DNA from: Bacteroidales bacterium
Lineage (GTDB): Bacteria > Bacteroidota > Bacteroidia > Bacteroidales > UBA932
Length of the DNA: 64,000 nucleotides
Assembly: GCA_022647615.1 (NCBI GenBank)
Contig: JALCKZ010000001.1
Location: 1,042,178 to 1,106,177 of the forward strand
Reading direction: 5' to 3'
Numbering within the stretch: the first letter of the stretch is position 1; each line of letters begins with the position of its first letter. A program made the translations under genes and the position numbers. Positions 37,591-45,753 of the stretch are shown here, in pieces. The notes beneath the pieces are model-generated. The model saw only the letters and a program-made list of their open reading frames with translations. It did no database searches and was not told the DNA's origin.

Positions 37591-37704
37591 CAACCGAACG
37601 CTTCCCTAATAGAGAGTCTGATAGCAAGTTGTTGTCATTTAGATAATTATAGAGATAGGTAATTATTTGCATACCTTTGCAACAGCAAATTAAATACAAA
37701 TTCA

Positions 37705-38385
37705 ATGGACAAGCAGCAGCTGGAAAATATCTGGGAGAAGGCAAAGGGCATTAAAGAGGATGAGGCTCTTCAATGGCTGGTGCGTCAAACCCACACGCGG
37801 ACAAATCATGCCCGTATGTTGGTTGGTGCGGAAGAGGGGGCCTTTTTAGAGTTGTTTGTGCAACAGGTTAAGGCACAAAGAGTTCTTGAGCTTGGAACTT
37901 TTACAGGTTACTCTGCTATTCGGCTTGCAAGAGGCGGTGCGCATGTTGATGCAGTTGAAATAAATGATGAACTAGAAGATTTAATCAGAGAAGGTTTTGA
38001 GCGTGCAAGGGTAACAGATAAAATTGATTTGCATTTTACCGATGCAAAAATTTTTCTTAAGGATTGCAGAAATCAATATGACATTGTTTTCATTGATGCA
38101 AACAAAAGAGAGTATCCCGCATATTATGAATTAGTTTTCCCGCTTGTTAAGGAAGGAGGTTACATATTGGCAGACAATGTGTTATGGAGCGGCAAGCTGG
38201 AAGAGGCGCTGCAGAAAAAAGAGGCTCAGGAGATAAAAACGGAAGAACTCAAACCGGACATTTTAAAACTTGATGCGCAAACTTCCGGGATTGTTGAATT
38301 TTATCTCACTGCAAAAAACGACCGGCGGGTAGAGTTTATCACTCTTCCTATTCGCGACGGATTATCTATTATAAGGAAGAAATAA
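37705..38385 (+). CDS. SAM-dependent O-methyltransferase (caffeoyl-CoA/catechol OMT type)
   Basis: A 226-residue class I methyltransferase. SAM motif I is VLELGTFTGYSAIRLA at about residues 57-72; the acidic strand-2 residue is in VDAVEIND. FIDANKREYPAYYE and GGYILADNVLWSGK give the metal-binding Asp and Asn positions typical of cation-dependent O-methyltransferases. The substrate is unknown. It is monocistronic, downstream of the hairpin array. Confidence 0.9.
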   Translation: MDKQQLENIWEKAKGIKEDEALQWLVRQTHTRTNHARMLVGAEEGAFLELFVQQVKAQRVLELGTFTGYSAIRLARGGAHVDAVEINDELEDLIREGFERARVTDKIDLHFTDAKIFLKDCRNQYDIVFIDANKREYPAYYELVFPLVKEGGYILADNVLWSGKLEEALQKKEAQEIKTEELKPDILKLDAQTSGIVEFYLTAKNDRRVEFITLPIRDGLSIIRKK

Positions 38386-38428
38386 TCAAGCAGCCAGCGG
38401 ATTATAAAAAAGTCCTCAAGTAGCAATC

Positions 38429-39946
38429 CTATTTGTAAGTATCTGCTGGGTTGAATGCCGGGCTGATGTAGTCTACTTTCATGGAGGAGCTCCATTTGTT
38501 GTTGTAAACGTTGCCGCCTTTCCACTCTACTTCACCCATCTGGAAATCAACCTCATCTGAGTGAGGATATATTTTTGCAGGGTAAAGAGGAGCAAGGTCT
38601 CCATATTCATCATTGACTACATATCTGAACGCGTCAAGTCCTTTGCTGTAGAATAAATGTACATCTTCATCTTTGCTTGTTACAAAGCCAAATGACTGAT
38701 CTACAGGTACCCATCCAATTCCTTCATAATAAACCTGCGCCCAGTCATGCAAATTTATATCTCCCGGATGAAGCATCCAGCCGCTTTGCCATCTTGCAGG
38801 AACACCGGCGATACGGGCCATCGTGATGAAAAGAAGTGAAACCTCTCCGCAATCTCCGTGCTTATTTGCAAGCACATATTCCGGAATATTTGGTATGGTG
38901 GAATAGTCTCTTGCACCTGCCCAAACTGTGTGATTGTTAATCCAGCTCCAGATTTTCAAAACCTTCTGGTATGGATTTGTTTCTTTTCCTACTATGCTGC
39001 TTGTCAGAGCTTTAATGTCATCATAGAAAACAACGTGTTGCTTTCTTTGGGATGTATAAAACTTATAAAAGTTGCTTCTTGTGTCATACGGTTTTATATC
39101 CCGCGGGTCAAATGTGAAGTACTGATTGTAAGAAGTAAGAGTGATATCATAACCAAATTTAAGAGTGTCTTTGCCGTTGGAAATTTTCTCCATATACAGG
39201 CAGCTGCGCATGTTGGAAACAGGTGACTGTTTGTAGTCTGGCTGTGACACGCTTAGCAATTTTACATTATTGTATTTTGGAGTAACTCTTGGATAGGGAA
39301 GCCATACTCTAACTGTTTGTCCTGCAGGTACGGCATCAGGGTCAACCTCCATGGAAAAATGTAAAGTCATGGTAACAGGTTCCACATAACTTGCTTTCTG
39401 CTTGTCTGTTGCAGGTATCGGCTTTTTTGCGGCACTTACTACTCCGGCTAGGTAATTGCTTAAAAATTTGCCAAGACCTTGTTCTGGGCCTTCAACTTTT
39501 TCAAATGTCTTTTTAGCAAGAGTATCTATGCGGAAAAGATTTCTTGCCGCCTTTCTAAAATAGAATGTCTTCCCGTCAATTACTTTGCACTCAAGGGCTC
39601 CGCTCTTTTTCCACTCGCGTATTTGCTTAGGAGTAACATCAGGAATATATTTTTTTATGTACGGCATTACTGTAGAATCTGTCTGATTAAATTCTGCCGC
39701 AATTCTGTTCATCTTCTCTGTCTCAAAATTGATAGCCATTTTTGTGGAATCAGACAAATTGTTCATGGCCAGCTCTTTAGCAATAATCTTTTTTGCCTTT
39801 GCAAACTTTCCGTTCTCTATCATCTGGTCAAGTTCGCTATTATCTATCTTGACGGTTCCGTCAGAATTAAGTTTCATTTTGGGCTGGCATCCGCAAAGGG
39901 AAATTGCGGTGGCCAAAACGACGACTGATAAAAATAATTTTTTCAT
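38429..39946 (-). CDS. Transglutaminase-like lipoprotein
   Basis: 505 residues with a lipoprotein signal (lipobox LCGC at about residues 17-20). The N-terminal half is helical and of unknown function. The C-terminal half contains a transglutaminase-like cysteine-protease core: HGDCGEVSLLFITMARIAGVP with the catalytic Cys, LHDWAQVYYEGIGWVPVD with the His, and the following Asp in VPVDQSFG. Family members act as peptidases or amidases; the substrate is unknown. The gene stands alone and ends 43 bases from the convergent O-methyltransferase gene. Confidence 0.87.
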   Translation of the reverse strand: MKKLFLSVVVLATAISLCGCQPKMKLNSDGTVKIDNSELDQMIENGKFAKAKKIIAKELAMNNLSDSTKMAINFETEKMNRIAAEFNQTDSTVMPYIKKYIPDVTPKQIREWKKSGALECKVIDGKTFYFRKAARNLFRIDTLAKKTFEKVEGPEQGLGKFLSNYLAGVVSAAKKPIPATDKQKASYVEPVTMTLHFSMEVDPDAVPAGQTVRVWLPYPRVTPKYNNVKLLSVSQPDYKQSPVSNMRSCLYMEKISNGKDTLKFGYDITLTSYNQYFTFDPRDIKPYDTRSNFYKFYTSQRKQHVVFYDDIKALTSSIVGKETNPYQKVLKIWSWINNHTVWAGARDYSTIPNIPEYVLANKHGDCGEVSLLFITMARIAGVPARWQSGWMLHPGDINLHDWAQVYYEGIGWVPVDQSFGFVTSKDEDVHLFYSKGLDAFRYVVNDEYGDLAPLYPAKIYPHSDEVDFQMGEVEWKGGNVYNNKWSSSMKVDYISPAFNPADTYK

Positions 39947-39954
39947 AAGATTAG

Positions 39955-39995
39955 TAAAAAAAAATCCGCAACCGGATTGTTCCAGATTGCGGACT
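39955..39995 (-). terminator. Terminator after efp
   Basis: TCCGCAA (39965-39971) pairs with TTGCGGA (39987-39993), with further imperfect pairing inside. On the minus strand it is followed by a run of T (plus-strand A-run 39955-39964). It lies 20 bases after the efp stop. Confidence 0.75.
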
Positions 39996-40013
39996 TAAAG
40001 GTAAGCATTTTTC

Positions 40014-40580
40014 CTATTCCTTTACTCTCTCTCCGTATGAACGGTCTTCTACTTTGATGCTTATTTTCTCTCCTTCATTGATGAAGAGCGGAACCATAAC
40101 TTTTGCGCCGGTCTCCAAAGTTGCCTCCTTAAGAGCGTTGGTAGAGGTATTGCCTTTTACAGCAGGCTCTGTATAAGTGACTTGCAGAGTTACAAACTGA
40201 GGCAGCTCACATGTAAGAATTTCCTCTTTGTCTGCCCATACCATCATCTCAACATCTTGTCCCTCTTTCATAAGGTCTGCATTGCTTACAAAATCCTCAT
40301 TTAGATGAACTTGCTCATAAGTCTCTTTATGCATGAAGTTGTAGCCCGTATCGTCTTTGTAAAGGAACTGGTAAGGTCTTCTCTCCACAGATACAAGGTC
40401 TATGCGCTCTCCAGCGCCATAAGTGTGTTCCAACAGCTTGCCGGTGTTTAAATCTTTAAATTTTGTTCTCACGATAGTGTTTCCTTTGCCCGGCTTAACG
40501 TGCTGGAAATAAACCAGCTGGCAAGGATGTTCGTTGAATAGGAAAAATATTCCGTTTTTAAAATCTCCTGTAGTTGCCAT
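40014..40580 (-). CDS. efp: Translation elongation factor P
   Basis: Relieves ribosome stalling at polyproline stretches. 188 residues with three beta-barrel domains. The domain I loop is KPGKGNTIVRTKFKDL, where the modified residue normally lies; the C-terminal domain ends VKVEDRSYGERVKE. Its first 23 bases overlap the 3' end of ispH in another frame. Its own promoter appears to lie inside ispH (40604-40633). Polyproline-rich proteins in the window include the DnaX linker. Confidence 0.95.
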   Translation of the reverse strand: MATTGDFKNGIFFLFNEHPCQLVYFQHVKPGKGNTIVRTKFKDLNTGKLLEHTYGAGERIDLVSVERRPYQFLYKDDTGYNFMHKETYEQVHLNEDFVSNADLMKEGQDVEMMVWADKEEILTCELPQFVTLQVTYTEPAVKGNTSTNALKEATLETGAKVMVPLFINEGEKISIKVEDRSYGERVKE

Positions 40581-41652
40581 ATATCAATGTGTAAAATTTG
40601 GCGCAAATATAATTATTTAGGCTTATTTTCAAAAATTTAGATGCAGCATCCAGCTGCCATTTTGGTGTTGAGGTGGCTCCGCATATACCTACGGTGTCGC
40701 CATTTTTAAACCACTCTTTATCAATTTGTTTAAGGCTCTGAATGTGGTATGAGCGCGGATTTGTGGATTTGCATAAATCAAATAAAACTTTTCCGTTTGA
40801 GCTCTCTTTGCCGCTTACAAATATGATAACGTTGTGTGAACGTGCAAATTCCGTCAGTTTGGAGTGCCTGCCGGCTACTTGCCTGCAGATTGTGTTGTGT
40901 ACGGTGCATTCTACTCCGGGGGCCATCCGTTTTTTGATTTCTGCGCATACATGCTCGTATTCGTCCGGGTCTTTTGTGGTTTGCGAGAAGATGTTGATAG
41001 GCTTTGTATAATCTATTGTGGCTCCTTTGGAACTGCTGGAGCCCGCAGATTGCCTTGCTATTTCAATATTATAGCAATGAGATTCTGAAGATGCCGCTGA
41101 GCCTAGCGAGCGCATGGAGCGTAGCGACTTTAGGTGAGCAGGCTCCAGCACATCTGAAGAATCCAAGTCATCAGTATTTTCAATAACAACAGCACGCCCA
41201 CGCGCCTGCCCGACAAGCCCATTAACCTCCGCATGCCCCATCTTCCCAAAAATCACAATCTGTCCAGGAGTTTCACGTATTTTTTTCTGCAGCTGCAGCA
41301 CAACCGGACAGGTGCAGTCAATTAAATTAATCTTGTTTTCTTTGGCAATTTGGTAGGTCTCAGGAGGTTCCCCGTGTGCGCGGATTAAGACGGAAGTGTT
41401 GTGCAGATTTTTCATTTGCTCTATATCTATGACTTCCAATCCTTTAACTTTAAGCCTCTCCAGCTCCGAGCCATTGTGCACTATTGCTCCAAGTGAATAT
41501 AAATGTGCATGGCTGCGCGTTTTTGAGCTGCTGCTGTTTTCCAATGTATTAAGGGAACTGTCGGGAGAAAGATTCTTCTCAGCCGTCTCCACGGCGCGTA
41601 TAACTCCGTGGCAAAAGCCTGAATTCTTGTCTATTTCTACTTTAACACGCAT
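40558..41652 (-). CDS. ispH: HMB-PP reductase IspH with an embedded palindromic element
   Basis: The last enzyme of the MEP isoprenoid pathway, an iron-sulfur reductase. Cluster cysteines are seen in SGFCHGV (Cys13), DCTCPVV (Cys115) and ICGATSTP; active-site histidines are in IVHNG, RAHGEPP and GHAEVNG. The start is the ATG at 41652, giving 364 residues against about 290-320 in relatives. Two additions explain the excess. One is a Ser-rich insert at about 167-209 that includes [10 protein letters not shown] from the palindromic element at 41081-41163. The other is a C-terminal tail after KWQLDAASKFLK that runs through the efp promoter into the efp start. Confidence 0.94.
   Translation of the reverse strand: MRVKVEIDKNSGFCHGVIRAVETAEKNLSPDSSLNTLENSSSSKTRSHAHLYSLGAIVHNGSELERLKVKGLEVIDIEQMKNLHNTSVLIRAHGEPPETYQIAKENKINLIDCTCPVVLQLQKKIRETPGQIVIFGKMGHAEVNGLVGQARGRAVVIENTDDLDSSDVLEPAHLKSLRSMRSLGSAASSESHCYNIEIARQSAGSSSSKGATIDYTKPINIFSQTTKDPDEYEHVCAEIKKRMAPGVECTVHNTICRQVAGRHSKLTEFARSHNVIIFVSGKESSNGKVLFDLCKSTNPRSYHIQSLKQIDKEWFKNGDTVGICGATSTPKWQLDAASKFLKISLNNYICAKFYTLIYGNYRRF
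40604..40633 (-). promoter_or_regulatory. efp promoter inside the 3' end of ispH
   Basis: Minus strand: TTTTTG, an 18-base spacer, TATATTTG (40611 to 40604), then the efp ATG 24 bases downstream. This is one of the closest matches to the Bacteroidota TTTG/TAnnTTTG consensus in the window. Confidence 0.65.
41081..41163 (+). repeat. Gene-embedded palindromic element, copy 3 (in ispH)
   Basis: Imperfect 23-base arms (41081-41103 and 41141-41163; GATTCT and AGATG match in both, and the inner AGCC / GGCT pairs) enclose a 37-nt core (41104-41140). On the plus strand the core holds GAGCGCATGGAGCGTAGCGA and ACTTTA. ispH is on the minus strand, so the core is translated from its complementary strand. 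Confidence 0.83.
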
Positions 41653-41710
41653 CAGGCGCAAAGATACACTTTACTCTTTTTAGCCGCAATTTTTTGTGAA
41701 TAGCGGCCGG

Positions 41711-41884
41711 CTAATCTTCTTTCTTGAAAATTCCGTACTTAACAAGTTCAATGACTATATAGCCCCATTTGTCATTAGACTTTCCGCATGCGATGCGGTA
41801 TACATTACCAGGTGTGGTACAGTATTTTAGAGCAATCAGAAGATAGCGCCATTTATGTTTGGAGCGGTACCATTTCTTTTTCAT
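41711..41884 (-). CDS. Small basic protein, 57 residues, function unknown
   Basis: Starts at the ATG at 41884 (MKKKWYRSKHKWRYLL). It is rich in Lys, Tyr, Trp and Arg, with no signal peptide or membrane helix. The composition is coherent and protein-like (e.g. YCTTPGNVYRIACGKSNDKW), and it fills the gap between ispH and the TPR regulator gene without overlap. I do not recognise a family. An upstream in-frame start at 41926 is possible. Confidence 0.5.
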   Translation of the reverse strand: MKKKWYRSKHKWRYLLIALKYCTTPGNVYRIACGKSNDKWGYIVIELVKYGIFKKED

Positions 41885-41958
41885 AGACACAGCAAGAATA
41901 AAACTCAGCGGTGCGAATATACGCAAATTTTTGGCACTGGCTGTGCTAAAATTGGAAG

Positions 41959-43755
41959 TTATGGCCTCTCTTTCTCCTCTTTTTTGGAAATTCTCCTGAA
42001 TTCGGACGGAGTCATTCCGTATCTTCCCAAGAAAAGCCGGTTGAAAGAACTGCGGGAATTAAAGCCGGATGATTCCCCAATTTCTGTGATGGATAATTCA
42101 GGATTTCTCATCAGCATAACAGAAGCATTGCGTAAACGGTAACCATTAATAAAATCCGTAACGCTCTTATCCTCAGAACAGTTCTTAATAATATCCAGAA
42201 GATAACTCCTATTGGTTCCCACTTTTGCAGCTAGGTCATCTCTTCCAAGCAAAGGATTCTTAAACAATTCTTCTTTCTGCATTATGTTGTTAAGACGCTG
42301 ATAAATAACTTCTTCCTGTTCAGGCTGAGAACTATCTTGAGAAGTGCTTGCATCAGGCGAAGTTTGTCTTTCTGAGTTACCGGCAGTTTTTTGAGATTCA
42401 ATAGCAGCCTTTGCCGCCGCTTCTTCTCTCCTGTGTGTTTCCCTCAGTCTTTCATAAATAATTCTGTTCTTTTCATTTAACCTTCTGGCATAAATTATTG
42501 CAGTTATCAGAATTGCAATTAGCAGCAGGCAAACAATAATTGCGGCGTAAAGCCTATAAGTGCTTGCGCGTTTTTCCAGTTTGAGCTGGTCCACTTTGAA
42601 CAGAGTACTTAATTCATTTAATTGACTGCTTGTTTCTGAGGCGTTTAGAGAGTCTTTTAATGGTATGAGCTTTTCGTATTCATCCGCTGCTTTTGCCTTC
42701 ATTCCGCATCTCATATAAATATCTGCGCGTTTTTCATAAACACCAATTAGCCCAAAGCCATTGCCCATTGCACTATCCAAAGCAAAACGTTTAGCTTCAT
42801 ACTTTAAGGCTTGTTCAAATTCTTTAGCCTCTATGCAGTAAGTAGATAAGTTATCCAGGGCATCCACTTGCGCAAGAGGAGAGGAATTTTTTGAAAGCTC
42901 CATTGCCATGTCTAAGAATGGCTTAGCGCTCTTAAAATCATGCAGGCCTGTCTCCGCCAATCCGAGCGCCCCGTAGCACTTGCGGTAAAAATCATCCAGT
43001 GCGGAAATATCAGTACCCTCTTTTTTATATCTCTCTTTATAGCTGTCCAAAACTTTTTTCCATTCCAGCGCTATAGATGCTTCTTTTGTATAATCTCTTA
43101 AATTATTGAGGACCACGCAGTAATCACGATAGGTGTCTACAAGGTCAGTTGCGTTGTCTTTATTTTTTTTCAAATATTTTACTGCAGCCTCAAATTTTCT
43201 TGCAGCCTCCTTGTCCATGCGCATGTGCAAATAAGTCTTGCCAAGACATGACAGAGAAATCCCGATGCCGTAATCATTTTTTCTGTTGCGGGCATCTGTA
43301 TAAATTTTTTCAACTTCCCTTAATGCCGTATGAAATTTTCCATCATACAAATACATCTCCACAATTAGCGTCCACTTGCTGTAATACTGTTGCCACAATT
43401 TGTGTTCTGAGAAAAATGAAAGATTCTCCGGCAGCTCCCTTGCCATTTGATCTCTCATATAATAATTATACAAACAATTAAGCCTGAGTTCTCTTGCATA
43501 GGCTTCCTCTCCTATGTTGTTCTGCTTTTTAGCCTCTAACATATAGGCTTTTATGCAGTCCAACTCTTGGGTGGAATCATTTATGTTTCCCGCAATTTGA
43601 CAAAGATTGTTCAGCGCAACCAGCTTTTCCTTTCCTGACAGATGAGGTAATTTTTTTCTGATAGAATCTAGTTGTGGGCTAGTGCCTGTCGCGATATTGA
43701 TTTGAATAAGCGATAGCAAAACAACAAGAAGTAATTTTATATTTCTTAGTCTCAT
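41959..43755 (-). CDS. Membrane-anchored TPR protein with C-terminal AraC-type DNA-binding domain
   Basis: 598 residues. An N-terminal signal peptide (about 1-23), then TPR-like helical repeats (about 60-390) predicted to lie in the periplasm, one membrane helix (YAAIIVCLLLIAILITAIIYA, about 405-427), and a charged/Gln-Ser linker. The AraC-type helix-turn-helix is at about 500-592: DLAAKVGTNRSYL and ITEIGESSGFNSRSSFNRLF. This resembles Bacteroidota one-component membrane regulators. The signal is unknown. It is divergent from cmk across a 105-base gap. Confidence 0.87.
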   Translation of the reverse strand: MRLRNIKLLLVVLLSLIQINIATGTSPQLDSIRKKLPHLSGKEKLVALNNLCQIAGNINDSTQELDCIKAYMLEAKKQNNIGEEAYARELRLNCLYNYYMRDQMARELPENLSFFSEHKLWQQYYSKWTLIVEMYLYDGKFHTALREVEKIYTDARNRKNDYGIGISLSCLGKTYLHMRMDKEAARKFEAAVKYLKKNKDNATDLVDTYRDYCVVLNNLRDYTKEASIALEWKKVLDSYKERYKKEGTDISALDDFYRKCYGALGLAETGLHDFKSAKPFLDMAMELSKNSSPLAQVDALDNLSTYCIEAKEFEQALKYEAKRFALDSAMGNGFGLIGVYEKRADIYMRCGMKAKAADEYEKLIPLKDSLNASETSSQLNELSTLFKVDQLKLEKRASTYRLYAAIIVCLLLIAILITAIIYARRLNEKNRIIYERLRETHRREEAAAKAAIESQKTAGNSERQTSPDASTSQDSSQPEQEEVIYQRLNNIMQKEELFKNPLLGRDDLAAKVGTNRSYLLDIIKNCSEDKSVTDFINGYRLRNASVMLMRNPELSITEIGESSGFNSRSSFNRLFLGRYGMTPSEFRRISKKEEKERP

Positions 43756-43860
43756 AATTTTATTCTCAAACAGAATAATATCTCTTAAACGGAATTTTGA
43801 ATTGCGAATATAGTCAAAATAAATTCTATTAACTTTGCATTAACAGAAAAGGAGAATTTT

Positions 43861-44598
43861 ATGGCTAATGGTAAGATAATCATCGCGATAGATGGCTACT
43901 CCTCTACGGGTAAAAGCACTTTTGCCAAACTTGTAGCGGAAGGACTCGGATATATTTATGCAGACAGCGGAGCTCTTTACAGGGCGGTTACATATTTTGC
44001 ATATACTAACGGATTTATTGATAATAAGGGTGTTGTTGAGGCTGAGGGGTTGCAGAAAGTGCTGCATAAAATAGAACTTTCTTTTAAAACTTCCTGTCCC
44101 GACGGAAAAAGCATGACTTATTTAAATGGTTCTAATGTGGAGAAACAAATTAGAACATCTGAAATTTCAGGACTGGTAAGCAGGATAGCAGAAGTTCCTT
44201 TTGTAAGAGAATATGTGGATGAAATTTTGCGCAAGATGGGAGGCGATAAAGGACTTGTAATGGATGGTCGGGACATAGGAACGGCGGTATTTCCAAATGC
44301 GGAATTAAAAATTTTTATGACTGCGTCCCCTGAGGTAAGAGCTAAGCGCCGCTTTGACGAGCTTAAGTTGAAGGGAGCTAAAGATACTTATGATGAGGTA
44401 CTTGCAGCTCTGAAGAAGAGAGATGACATTGATGAACACAGAGCAAAAGACCCTCTTACAAAGGCAAAAGATGCTATTGTTCTGGACAATAGCAGCATGA
44501 CAATGGAGGAGGAAATAGATTGGCTTAATGCAATCCTAAAACCCAATTTTAATCTTCAAATTCTTAAACCCTCTATTAAACTTCCGTCCGGGCAATAA
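43861..44598 (+). CDS. cmk: Cytidylate kinase
   Basis: Phosphorylates CMP and dCMP. The P-loop is DGYSSTGKSTFAKLVA at about residues 10-25, followed by YADSGALYRAVTYFA and the VMDGRDIGTAVFPNAELKIFMTAS block. 245 residues, near the family length. A -7-like box TAACTTTG lies at 43830-43837, 23 bases before the start. The Ppx-like gene begins 5 bases downstream. Confidence 0.95.
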   Translation: MANGKIIIAIDGYSSTGKSTFAKLVAEGLGYIYADSGALYRAVTYFAYTNGFIDNKGVVEAEGLQKVLHKIELSFKTSCPDGKSMTYLNGSNVEKQIRTSEISGLVSRIAEVPFVREYVDEILRKMGGDKGLVMDGRDIGTAVFPNAELKIFMTASPEVRAKRRFDELKLKGAKDTYDEVLAALKKRDDIDEHRAKDPLTKAKDAIVLDNSSMTMEEEIDWLNAILKPNFNLQILKPSIKLPSGQ

Positions 44599-44603
44599 TT
44601 ATC

Positions 44604-45737
44604 ATGAGTGTTATTAATGCTCCGGAGAAACCGCGGAAAATAATTGCAGTAATTGACATGGGAACCAATGTATTCAATCTGCTTGTAGCAGAGGTGAATA
44701 TGGCTGATGTTAGCATTGATGGTGTCCGGCAAAAAAGAGTGAAGTACATTTGTCTTTTTAAGGCTCCTTCTAGAATAGGGGCGGCAGGTCTTGCAGACGG
44801 AGTTATTAAGCCTGTCGCATTTGAGACGGCGTCTGATGCTATGAAGCAAATTTTATGGCACGTCAAAAAGATTGAGGGACAATATAATACGCAAGTTCCG
44901 GTTTATCCCTTTGCAACTTCCGCGGTAAGGGATGCAAAGAACGGCCGGGAGTTTGTCTCATTTATGGATGAGCGTTTTGGAATTGATATCCAGGTAATTA
45001 GCGGGGATGTTGAGGCTATGTTTATTTTCCGCGGCGTCATGTTGAGTGTGCCCCAATTCAGCAAGAAGATAAGATTCGGTTGCGCCTCTGCCACTGAGCC
45101 AGATGAGCGCATGGAGCGCAGCGACTTTAAACGAATCGGCTCAGTGGCAGAGGCGAATGCAGATGCGGTGGCAGATGCATATAACAGTGGGGATATTTAT
45201 ATGCTGCTAGACATCGGCGGCGGCTCAGACGAATTCATAATCACCGACGGAGCCAAAATCCTCTGGGAACACAGCTTCCCAATTGGCATGGCGCGGATGA
45301 GGGAAAGATTCAATTATAGTGAACCTATTAAGAATGAAGTGATTGATGAGTTCCTTGTTTATTGTGATGAAGCGCTGCAGATACTTTGGGAAAAGATAAA
45401 AGAGTATAAACCAAAAATTCTTATTGGTTCCTCCGGCACCTTTGACACCTTCAAAGATTTGATTTATGACTGTGGCTATCGTGATAAAAATTCTATCACG
45501 CTGCCTCTGGGTGAGATGGAAAAATTGTATGAAAGACTGCTGCCAACCACAAAGGCCGAAAGAATGCGAATCCGTGGAATGAACTCAATAAGAGAGAATT
45601 ATATTGTGCTGGGGATTATCTTTGTCCGCTTCATTTTGAGGCGAATGAAAGAGACTTCAGGCCCGGAAATTCAATTATGGCAGAGCAGCTTCTCTTTGCG
45701 GGAAGGAGCAATGGATAAAATTGTTTCTGAATTATAG
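44604..45737 (+). CDS. Ppx/GppA-family phosphatase with an embedded palindromic element
   Basis: An exopolyphosphatase or guanosine pentaphosphatase family protein of 377 residues. ATPase-like phosphate motifs are VIDMGTNVFNLLVAEV (about 15-30), TSAVRDAKNG and LLDIGGGSDEFI (about 201-212). Between the last two lies an insertion (about 160-197). It contains [10 protein letters not shown], encoded by the palindromic element at 45083-45155, the same peptide as in DnaX. Relatives are usually near 300-340 residues. Whether it acts on polyphosphate or (p)ppGpp cannot be decided here. Confidence 0.9.
   Translation: MSVINAPEKPRKIIAVIDMGTNVFNLLVAEVNMADVSIDGVRQKRVKYICLFKAPSRIGAAGLADGVIKPVAFETASDAMKQILWHVKKIEGQYNTQVPVYPFATSAVRDAKNGREFVSFMDERFGIDIQVISGDVEAMFIFRGVMLSVPQFSKKIRFGCASATEPDERMERSDFKRIGSVAEANADAVADAYNSGDIYMLLDIGGGSDEFIITDGAKILWEHSFPIGMARMRERFNYSEPIKNEVIDEFLVYCDEALQILWEKIKEYKPKILIGSSGTFDTFKDLIYDCGYRDKNSITLPLGEMEKLYERLLPTTKAERMRIRGMNSIRENYIVLGIIFVRFILRRMKETSGPEIQLWQSSFSLREGAMDKIVSEL
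45083..45155 (+). repeat. Gene-embedded palindromic element, copy 4 (in the ppx-like gene)
   Basis: The clearest copy: perfect 18-bp inverted arms (45083-45100 CGCCTCTGCCACTGAGCC, 45138-45155 its exact reverse complement) around a 37-nt core (45101-45137). The core contains GAGCGCATGGAGCGCAGCGA and ACTTTAAACGAATC. It is read in the same orientation and frame as the dnaX copy. The perfect arms suggest it is the most recent of the four. Confidence 0.9.
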
Positions 45738-45753
45738 ATTAAGGCGGAGACCG

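Noticed and set aside
44556..44866. Minus-strand open frames opposite cmk and the ppx-like gene
   Set aside because: They are antisense to well-supported genes and show no recognisable domain or start context.
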